From an uncultured euryarchaeote (GTDB lineage: Archaea; Thermoplasmatota; Poseidoniia; Poseidoniales; Poseidoniaceae): a DNA stretch of 5,024 nucleotides. The notes beneath the pieces are model-generated. The model worked only from the letters and a program-made list of their open reading frames with translations. It did not search any database and was not told the origin of the DNA. The stretch spans positions 1 to 5,024 of the forward strand of contig CALBJF010000235.1 in NCBI GenBank assembly GCA_937892665.1, read 5' to 3'. The position numbers and the translations under genes are program-made. The first letter of the stretch is position 1, and each line of letters begins with the position of its first letter. Below are positions 1 to 5,024 of the stretch, in pieces.

Positions 1-146
1 TAACTCGAGAGACTGAAGGAGAGAAAGTATTCAGCGAAGACCAAACTGTCCTCATCGAGAAAGAATGGGAAAGTGAATCGTTCCAATTCGTTCCAGAGAT
101 GCCACCGTTATCGCCGCCACCAAGTGGCAAACTCGAAGAAGAGTAA
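1..146 (+). CDS. 3' end of an unidentified gene: acidic, proline-rich C-terminal tail (partial)
   Basis: The frame starting at base 3 is open from the window edge to a TAA at 144-146, giving 47 visible residues with no start codon needed, because the gene begins upstream of the window. The peptide is rich in Glu and Ser (a TRETEGEKVFSED-like opening), then has a hydrophobic/aromatic patch (FQFVPEM), a proline cluster (PPLSPPP) and ends in KLEEE. This looks like a flexible, probably disordered, acidic protein terminus rather than random translation. I do not recognise a family. The stop codon is immediately followed by the stop codon of cysS on the other strand, so the two genes meet tail to tail with no spacer, which itself supports a real gene end here. 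The weakness is length: 47 open codons can occur by chance. A longer upstream reading frame would settle it. Confidence 0.62.
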   Translation, partial: TRETEGEKVFSEDQTVLIEKEWESESFQFVPEMPPLSPPPSGKLEEE

Positions 147-1634
147 TCAAGCAAAGTCCCATGTGGGGCCGTCTGGTGTATCTTTTACGACTACACCGAG
201 TTCTGCTAATTCGTCTCTGATAGCATCAGCACGTGGCCAGTCCTTGTTGGTTCTTGCAGCAGTTCTTTGAGCAAGAAGTTCATCCACCTTAGGAGCAATT
301 TCTGCTCGTCGAGGATCTTCTTCTGGCTCTGCGAGAACGACTTCGGGTGAGGGTAATATTCCAAGGATTTGTCCTGCAGTTTCTTCCAACCAAACTTTCG
401 CATAGTTGGCAACCGCACGAGAATCACCCTCGTCAAGTTCCATTGAAAGGACACGTTGCAACTCTTTGGTTGCTGCGAGAACTTTTGCTACGGCTTCACG
501 ACTGTTAAAATCATCATCCATTGCTCGGGCAAATCCTTCGGCCATCTTTTCAAGGAGACCAAGCGATTTGGAAAGAGGATTCATACTTGTAATATCAGCC
601 ATTGGTAAGTTATGGACTTGGCCTTCTGTACATCCATGGAGGGCTGATGCATAGACGTCGATAATACGGCTGTGATTTCGTTGAGCATCTTTCAGAAGTT
701 GTTCGTTCATATCGATAGGTGAGCGGTAATGTGCATTGACCAGAGCGAATCTCAAGACCATTGGATCAATCTTTTTACGAATCTCTTGGATGGTCCAAAA
801 GTTACCGAGTGATTTACTCATTTTCTCTCCATCGATGTTGACAAATCCATTGTGGAGCCAATATCCTGCAAGCGGAGAATGCCCTGTATGGCATTCGCTT
901 TGGAATATTTCAGCCTCGTGGTGAGGGAACCTCAAATCATGCCCTCCACCGTGAATATCAAAGGATACTCCAAAGTGATCGAGACTCATTGCGGTGCATT
1001 CAATATGCCACCCGGGACGACCTTCCCCCCAAGGAGAGGGCCAAGTGGGTTCGCCTGGCTTGGCTTGTTTCCATAATGCGAAATCTTTGTGATCACGTTT
1101 GGTATCTCCAGTACCTTGGACTCTCCCCCCTGCTCCTTGTCGAACAGCATCGATAGATTGTCCAGTAAGCTGACCATACTTGTCAGGAGCTGATTCTACA
1201 TGGAAATAGACCCCGTCTTCAGCAGTATATGCGTGGTCTTTCTGAATCAAATCCTCGATAATGTGAATCATTGAGTCAACATATTCAGTACACCTTGGAT
1301 AGTGATCTGCACGAAGGATATTAAGCGAATCCATATCTTCATAATAGGTTTCTATGTTCTTTTCAACCAGAACTTTCCAGTCTTCTCCAGATTCGATTGA
1401 ACGTTTGATGATTTTATCATCGATGTCAGTGAAATTTTGAACATAATCAACATCATACCCTGACGCTTCAAGCCAACGATGAATCAAATCAAAAGCGATG
1501 TAACATCGTGCATGACCCAAATGACAGAGGTCGTAAACCGTTACTCCGCAAACATACATCCCTACTTTTCCAGGAGATTGTGTCTTAAATTCGACTTTTT
1601 CTCTGCGTCGGGTGTCGTGAAGGCGGAGTGGCAT
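147..1634 (-). CDS. cysS: Cysteinyl-tRNA synthetase (CysRS)
   Basis: This class Ia aminoacyl-tRNA synthetase charges tRNA-Cys with cysteine using ATP, in the cytoplasm. The protein is 495 residues, a little longer than the roughly 460 of E. coli CysRS. The motifs are in order: [10 protein letters not shown] at 26-35, where C29 is the first zinc ligand that binds the cysteine thiolate; the HIGH-type motif as HLGH at 38-41; NFTDIDDKI at 67-75; GWHIECTAM at 208-216, with zinc ligand C213; [14 protein letters not shown] at 229-242, with zinc ligands H238 and E242; and KMSKS at 271-275. The C-terminal half is the helical anticodon-recognition region and ends in the family's usual [23 protein letters not shown] pattern. 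The ATG at 1632-1634 is the only plausible start, since an in-frame TGA lies shortly upstream. No Shine-Dalgarno sequence sits at normal distance, so a leaderless transcript is possible. The gene is divergent from the membrane-protein gene. Nothing in it looks damaged. Confidence 0.98.
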   Translation of the reverse strand: MPLRLHDTRRREKVEFKTQSPGKVGMYVCGVTVYDLCHLGHARCYIAFDLIHRWLEASGYDVDYVQNFTDIDDKIIKRSIESGEDWKVLVEKNIETYYEDMDSLNILRADHYPRCTEYVDSMIHIIEDLIQKDHAYTAEDGVYFHVESAPDKYGQLTGQSIDAVRQGAGGRVQGTGDTKRDHKDFALWKQAKPGEPTWPSPWGEGRPGWHIECTAMSLDHFGVSFDIHGGGHDLRFPHHEAEIFQSECHTGHSPLAGYWLHNGFVNIDGEKMSKSLGNFWTIQEIRKKIDPMVLRFALVNAHYRSPIDMNEQLLKDAQRNHSRIIDVYASALHGCTEGQVHNLPMADITSMNPLSKSLGLLEKMAEGFARAMDDDFNSREAVAKVLAATKELQRVLSMELDEGDSRAVANYAKVWLEETAGQILGILPSPEVVLAEPEEDPRRAEIAPKVDELLAQRTAARTNKDWPRADAIRDELAELGVVVKDTPDGPTWDFA

Positions 1635-1699
1635 GTGAACAGGTCGATGGTGTAATCCCTCTCACTTGAAGGTTCATACGCAACGGGGGCTACGCATGG
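1635..1699. promoter_or_regulatory. Divergent intergenic region between cysS and the DRAM-like gene
   Basis: These 65 bp must hold, or lie next to, the promoters of two genes transcribed away from each other. I see no convincing AT-rich TATA box or bacterial -10/-35 pair. The only small features are a run of five G at 1685-1689, ten bases before the ATG at 1700, which could be a weak ribosome binding site, and a 6-bp direct repeat TACGCA at 1677-1682 and 1691-1696. The repeat is short enough to be chance. The promoter role is inferred from gene orientation, not from recognised elements. Confidence 0.4.
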
Positions 1700-2443
1700 A
1701 TGAGACCCATGTTTGATTTCACATCCAGCGATGGAATTGGGTTTTTTAATCGACGAATCAAAGACACTCAATTGATTCAAATCTCATGGATATTGCCAAC
1801 AGCATCGATAATAATCGCAACACTGATTCATTATTTTTCAGGCAATTATCGAGACATACCGTTCTTCATATCTGAGACCGACCATCCAGGATTAGAAGAT
1901 CACGTCTTTTCAATTGGCCTCTTCCTCTCTTCATTGACTCAAATCATTGTTTCATTCAGACTCTATATCTTGTTCAAGCCAATCGCTTCACCAAAACTAC
2001 ATCTTTTTGCTCTACTGTGTGGCTTAGCAACATCAACCCATCTCGCAGTATTAGCATTTGCAACTATGGATCAATACCTAGAAATCCATATTTATACTGC
2101 AATGGTTGTCTTCCACGGAGGTTTTGCGTGGGCTTTTGCAACACATTTTTCCCTACCAAAATCAAAATCTAAAGGACGAAAAGTACGAGTCTACTCATTA
2201 CTACTCGCCTTTACATCTCTTCTTGTCATGACAGTTTCAATTCGAGATGGAATCAAATCTGGAGAAAAGGAATTAGGTGTTCACTCTTCTGAAATCGGCT
2301 TAGAGTATCTGCAACCTTGGGTTGATTATGCAGCTCCAGCAGAATACCTGCTCTTCTTCGGACTTATCGGATGTTTGGCATCATTCCGTTGGGACGTTAA
2401 GGAACACGCCAGCAAGGGTCAAGATACGCCTATCGAGAGTTGA
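1700..2443 (+). CDS. Six-helix membrane protein, probable Frag1/DRAM/Sfk1-like family
   Basis: This 247-residue protein has about six hydrophobic segments, near residues 26-47, 68-92, 99-122, 128-150, 163-183 and 209-229, so it should be an integral membrane protein. After the first helix comes IPFFISETDHPGLEDHVFSIGL (about 53-74). It resembles the P-x-I-S-D-T-G-x-x-P-P-E-x-x-x-F signature that follows helix 1 in Frag1/DRAM/Sfk1 proteins. The last helix begins with AEYLLFF, like the AEW segment of that family, and a polar, charged tail follows. The six-helix layout and length also fit. No enzymatic residues are evident and the molecular function is unknown; eukaryotic relatives act in autophagy, GPI-anchor remodelling or lipid organisation, which should not be carried over here. 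The start is the ATG at 1700; a second in-frame ATG at 1709 would remove only three residues. Its 3' end overlaps mutY. Family assignment is from memory of the motif and is moderate. Confidence 0.8.
   Translation: MRPMFDFTSSDGIGFFNRRIKDTQLIQISWILPTASIIIATLIHYFSGNYRDIPFFISETDHPGLEDHVFSIGLFLSSLTQIIVSFRLYILFKPIASPKLHLFALLCGLATSTHLAVLAFATMDQYLEIHIYTAMVVFHGGFAWAFATHFSLPKSKSKGRKVRVYSLLLAFTSLLVMTVSIRDGIKSGEKELGVHSSEIGLEYLQPWVDYAAPAEYLLFFGLIGCLASFRWDVKEHASKGQDTPIES
2381..2443. other. Tail-to-tail coding overlap of the DRAM-like gene and mutY
   Basis: The last 20 codons plus stop of the plus-strand membrane-protein gene (residues 228-247) lie opposite the last 20 codons plus stop of minus-strand mutY (residues 296-315). 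The overlap is 63 nt and the two frames are in codon register, so first codon positions on one strand face third positions on the other. The stop TGA of each gene pairs with a TCA serine codon of the other. Both tails lie outside the conserved cores of their proteins. There is no room for a terminator between the two genes, so their transcripts must overlap as antisense 3' ends. Confidence 0.85.
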
Positions 2444-3328
2444 GAGAGCAACTGTGTTCGGATCAATGCCTTGTTTACAAGTATCTTTCCAAACATGAAC
2501 ATTCATTGTCCGATGTGATAATATGTGCTTGATGCATCCAAGATATTCAAGTCCCTCAGAATCGAGTTTCTCTTCCATTTGTGGTCCCCATAGTCCAGCA
2601 AATAAACCTGAATCAGGACGTTGAATTAATTCAGGCTGACCTTGAGCATCAACCTTGATAATACATTGAAGTTCGACCTCCTTTTTCTTTTGTTTCTTAG
2701 GTCGTGGCAATTCGTTGGCTCGTAATGTCCCTCGGCAACTTTCATGCACCGGGCACTCATTGCACGTAGGGTTTCTCGGTCGACAAACAAGTGCGCCCAG
2801 TTCCATCATAGCTTGATTCCAATCACCTGGATGTTCACGAACAATCATCCCGTCAGCATACTCTTGAACATCTTTTACAGATGGATCAGCATTGTTTGTT
2901 TGACGAGCCATGACTCTGCGAACGTTCCCGTCAACGCAAGCAACTGGATGGGAGAAAGCAATCGAGGCTACAGCGGCAGCAGTATACGGACCTATTCCAG
3001 GTAAAGCAAGTAATTCATTGTATGTTGAAGGAAGAACGCCCTCAAAATCAGTTACAACAATTTGAGACAATGCATGGAGCCGTCTCGCCCTCGAGTAGTA
3101 TCCTGCACCTTGCCATAAGAAGAGTACTTCATCAACCTCAGACTTCGCCATAGAAGATGGTGTAGGGAATCGTTCATACAATCGCTTGTGATATTCTATA
3201 CCACGTTGCATCTGGGTTTGTTGAAGAAGAATCTCAGACAATAAGATCGACCAAGGAGATGGATTTAATCGCCAAGGTAAACTTCGTTGGTTTTGATGAA
3301 ACCAATTCAAAAGAGCATCTTGGTTCAA
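2381..3328 (-). CDS. mutY: Adenine DNA glycosylase MutY
   Basis: MutY removes adenine mispaired with 8-oxoguanine, preventing G:C to T:A mutations. The 315-residue protein starts its helix-hairpin-helix glycosylase core with SLPWR at 16-20. Catalytic Glu is E32 in LLSEILLQQTQ, where MutY has Glu. The hairpin is ALPGIGPYTAAAV at 108-120. The catalytic Asp is D133 in VDGNVRRV. The 4Fe-4S cluster ligands are C182, C189, C192 and C198 (C-x6-C-x2-C-x5-C). A basic linker (PKKQKKKE, 210-217) leads to a NUDIX-like C-terminal domain with RPDSGLFAGLWG (237-248), matching the RPPSGLWGGL segment of E. coli MutY. HILSH (268-272) matches the FSH-type loop that recognises 8-oxoguanine; Ser and His are kept and Phe is Leu. 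That domain argues against endonuclease III. The protein is somewhat shorter than the usual 350 residues, mostly in the C-terminal domain. The start is most likely the TTG at 3326-3328, because no in-frame ATG lies upstream and a strong ribosome binding site precedes it. The Fe-S gene ends 38 bp upstream on the same strand. Confidence 0.96.
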   Translation of the reverse strand: MNQDALLNWFHQNQRSLPWRLNPSPWSILLSEILLQQTQMQRGIEYHKRLYERFPTPSSMAKSEVDEVLFLWQGAGYYSRARRLHALSQIVVTDFEGVLPSTYNELLALPGIGPYTAAAVASIAFSHPVACVDGNVRRVMARQTNNADPSVKDVQEYADGMIVREHPGDWNQAMMELGALVCRPRNPTCNECPVHESCRGTLRANELPRPKKQKKKEVELQCIIKVDAQGQPELIQRPDSGLFAGLWGPQMEEKLDSEGLEYLGCIKHILSHRTMNVHVWKDTCKQGIDPNTVALSTLDRRILTLAGVFLNVPTE

Positions 3329-3335
3329 TCGGTCA

Positions 3336-3343
3336 TCGCCTCC
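3336..3343 (-). promoter_or_regulatory. Shine-Dalgarno sequence that selects the mutY TTG start
   Basis: Read on the minus strand this is GGAGGCGA, matching seven of eight bases of the consensus GGAGGTGA complementary to the 3' end of 16S rRNA. A 7-nt spacer separates it from the TTG at 3326-3328, which is near-ideal. An out-of-frame ATG at 3334-3336 overlaps the end of this site, is too close to be served by it, and would stop after three codons. Confidence 0.75.
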
Positions 3344-3366
3344 GGATGAATAAGTACAAACGCCAC

Positions 3367-5024
3367 TCAGGAAGATTTAGCAGCTTCAATTTTAGCATCA
3401 TTTGCTTTGATTTGCTCCCAAACAAGTTCTGCAATATCCTTTACTTCAATGTTTGAATCAATAGCCGACAAACCATCTGTAACCATTGTTGAACAGAACG
3501 GACATCCAACTGCAACAGTATCTGCTCCAGTCGCTGCAAGTTCTTTTGCTCGAATGATGTTGACTCTGTCATTTCCATCTGGGACAGACTCTTCCATCCA
3601 CATCTGGGCGCCACCTGCCCCACAGCAGAAAGAGCCACGCCCATGGCGTTCTGCTTCTACATCCACGCCACCAATGACGTCACGTGGAGCATCGTATTCT
3701 CCTCCTATTCGACCGAGATAACAAGGGTCGTGATATGTTACTGAACCATCATGCTTAGGTTCAGGAAGTTTGCCTTCGGCTTGAAGATGGGCAATCAACT
3801 GAGAGTGGTGCATCACCTCGATATCTTCTCCACCATAGTCTTTGTATTCCTTACCAAGTGTATGGAAACAGTGAGGACAAGATGCAACAACTTTCTTTAC
3901 ACCAAGTTCGTTGAACGTTTCCAGATTGGTTTCGGCAAGCATCTGGAAGAGATACTCATTACCTGCTCGACGTGCTGCATCTCCACTGCAACCCTCTTGC
4001 ATTCCAAGAATACCGACATCCAAACCCGCTTCTTTCATAATTGAAATCGTGTCTCTTGCGACCTTTTTGTTGCGTTCGTCGAAGGAGGCTGCACAGCCGG
4101 CGAAGTAGATGTATTCCGCAGGTTCTGCAACCTTGACATCAAGATCTGCAGCCCAATCGCCTCGCTCATGTGATGGCAAACCGTAAGGGTTTGAATCGGA
4201 TTCTAAATTTTCAATTGTCGCCATGAGTGGCATAATTGTATCTTCAACTGATTCGTCGAATTCCATTCTTTCCATCATCAGGTGACGACGAGCGTCTGTG
4301 AGTTTGGGTACATGCTCAATGTTGACAGGGCATACATCGACACAAGCGTGACATGTTGTGCAAGCCCAGACTGCTTCTTCCCCAAATCTGGCAATAATGT
4401 CTTCATCAGGTGTTTCTCCAGCAAGTAACTGAGTTGAATGGTCGTTTGCATAATTACGTACATCATGAATAATTTGCATTGGATTGAGAGACTTACCGGA
4501 GGCATAGGCTGGACAGACGTCCTGACAGCGAGCACAAGATGTACAAGCCCATCCATCGATGAGACTTCTCCACGTGAGTTGTGTGAACGTTGACGCTCCA
4601 AAGGTTTCCAGTTCTAAATCCTCTAAGGAGACTGCTGAACCACTTTCATCCATTGCGAGAGGTCGCATTTTTGCCATAGGCTCTGTGTCGAAGAAGGCAA
4701 CATTTGGCAATGCCATTACAAGATGCATGTGTTTTGAAAGTGGAATCAAGAAGAGGAATGTGCATATAGCAACCATGTGAGCCCAATAGGCGATATTGAT
4801 TGTACCTTGGCTTGGTGAGAACGTATCAGCGACCCATGCCCCAATCATTTCCCATGTAGGATCTGGATTCTCTCCTGCTTCAACGATGTAGGAAGTGACA
4901 CATATGGTCATGATAAGGAGTAAAATGACATTTCCCTCGAGTTGAGACTTTCCTTTCAATTTCTCAGGTGTGAAGAGAATTCTCCGATTAAGAGCAAGGA
5001 AGCAACCGAGAAGAGCGCTTGTAT
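3367..5024 (-). CDS. Membrane-bound Fe-S oxidoreductase with two 4Fe-4S motifs and two CCG domains, HdrD/GlpC/EMO-like (5' partial)
   Basis: The frame is open through the right edge, so the N-terminus is missing. Residue numbers here count from the in-frame TTG at 4957-4959; 21 more codons are visible upstream (to 5022), reading through L-N-R-R-I-L-F-T-P-E-K. Two hydrophobic segments (about 9-27 and 57-75) are followed by SKHMHL (75-80). This resembles the C-terminal part of a NarI-like heme b membrane domain, with H61, H77 and H79 as candidate heme ligands. Two 4Fe-4S motifs follow: C139/C142/C145/C149-P and C200/C203/C206/C210-P. Then come two CCG (DUF224) domains: C289, GCSGD at 323-327, C361-x2-C364; and C413, CCG at 445-447, C486-x2-C489. 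Such proteins pass electrons between soluble carriers and membrane quinones or thiols. The nearest remembered characterised type is ETF:menaquinone oxidoreductase (EMO), which links acyl-CoA oxidation to the quinone pool. The partner is not visible; etfAB or acyl-CoA dehydrogenase genes upstream would support that role. mutY follows by 38 bp. Confidence 0.92.
   Translation of the reverse strand, partial: TSALLGCFLALNRRILFTPEKLKGKSQLEGNVILLLIMTICVTSYIVEAGENPDPTWEMIGAWVADTFSPSQGTINIAYWAHMVAICTFLFLIPLSKHMHLVMALPNVAFFDTEPMAKMRPLAMDESGSAVSLEDLELETFGASTFTQLTWRSLIDGWACTSCARCQDVCPAYASGKSLNPMQIIHDVRNYANDHSTQLLAGETPDEDIIARFGEEAVWACTTCHACVDVCPVNIEHVPKLTDARRHLMMERMEFDESVEDTIMPLMATIENLESDSNPYGLPSHERGDWAADLDVKVAEPAEYIYFAGCAASFDERNKKVARDTISIMKEAGLDVGILGMQEGCSGDAARRAGNEYLFQMLAETNLETFNELGVKKVVASCPHCFHTLGKEYKDYGGEDIEVMHHSQLIAHLQAEGKLPEPKHDGSVTYHDPCYLGRIGGEYDAPRDVIGGVDVEAERHGRGSFCCGAGGAQMWMEESVPDGNDRVNIIRAKELAATGADTVAVGCPFCSTMVTDGLSAIDSNIEVKDIAELVWEQIKANDAKIEAAKSS

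Noticed and set aside
73..270. 65-residue plus-strand open frame starting with GTG
   Set aside because: It runs across the junction of the left partial gene and cysS in a different frame, has no family-like sequence, and most of it is antisense to the conserved CysRS C-terminus.
1562..1780. 72-residue minus-strand open frame across the cysS start and the start of the membrane-protein gene
   Set aside because: It overlaps both real genes in another frame and shows no recognisable motif; its presence fits chance.
2381..3328. Endonuclease III (Nth) as the identity of the glycosylase
   Set aside because: The catalytic Glu in LLSEILLQQTQ, the D133 context VDGNVRRV and the C-terminal NUDIX-like domain fit MutY; Nth has a catalytic Lys in the hairpin region and no such C-terminal domain.
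3325..3336. Three-codon mini-ORF (ATG ACC GAT TGA) as a leader peptide gene
   Set aside because: Its ATG sits too close to the Shine-Dalgarno sequence, and it is too short to be distinguished from chance; kept only as a note on the mutY start.
3407..3721. 104-residue plus-strand open frame
   Set aside because: It is antisense to the second CCG domain of the Fe-S protein; the proline- and serine-rich product reflects the complement of conserved codons.
4278..4601. 107-residue minus-strand open frame
   Set aside because: It lies wholly inside the Fe-S oxidoreductase in another frame, over the strongly conserved ferredoxin motifs, and has no coherent sequence features of its own.
4957..4959. 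TTG as the true start of the Fe-S oxidoreductase
   Set aside because: The frame continues open to the window edge with protein-like sequence typical of the family's loop before these helices, and family members have further membrane helices upstream.
1..5024. tRNA or rRNA genes, CRISPR arrays, transposons, attachment sites
   Set aside because: I read both strands and saw no cloverleaf-like segment, spaced repeat series, transposase motif or terminal inverted repeats; nearly all of the window is accounted for by coding sequence.

Overview
This window is a compact, gene-dense stretch from a prokaryote. It holds three complete protein genes and two partial ones, one cut by each edge. I see no RNA genes, mobile elements, CRISPR arrays or long repeats. 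The very tight packing includes stop codons that abut, a convergent 63-nt coding overlap and short intergenic gaps. The gene content is a bacterial-type CysRS, a respiratory CCG-type Fe-S protein and a DRAM/Frag1-like membrane protein. Together these suggest a streamlined free-living microbe. A marine planktonic archaeon such as Marine Group II (Poseidoniia) is my best guess, but that rests on impression and remembered family distributions, and no marker gene here proves it.

Layout, left to right: (1) 1-146, plus strand, the 3' end of an unidentified gene encoding an acidic, proline-rich C-terminal tail; its stop codon directly abuts the stop codon of the next gene. (2) 147-1634, minus strand, cysS, cysteinyl-tRNA synthetase, complete with all catalytic and zinc-binding motifs. 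(3) 1635-1699, a 65-bp divergent intergenic region. (4) 1700-2443, plus strand, a six-helix membrane protein resembling the Frag1/DRAM/Sfk1 family. (5) 2381-3328, minus strand, mutY, adenine DNA glycosylase, overlapping the membrane-protein gene tail-to-tail by 63 nt in codon register; it probably starts at TTG behind a strong Shine-Dalgarno sequence. (6) 3367-5024, minus strand, a membrane-anchored iron-sulfur oxidoreductase with two 4Fe-4S motifs and two CCG domains. Its 5' end lies beyond the right edge.

Functionally these are mostly housekeeping genes: translation (CysRS), repair of oxidised guanine mispairs (MutY), and electron transfer to the quinone pool (the Fe-S protein, most like ETF:menaquinone oxidoreductase and other HdrD/GlpC-type proteins). 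The Fe-S gene and mutY are co-directional and 38 bp apart, so they may share a transcript. The least expected item is the DRAM/Frag1-like protein, a family best known from eukaryotes. I do not see a convincing new multigene system in this window.
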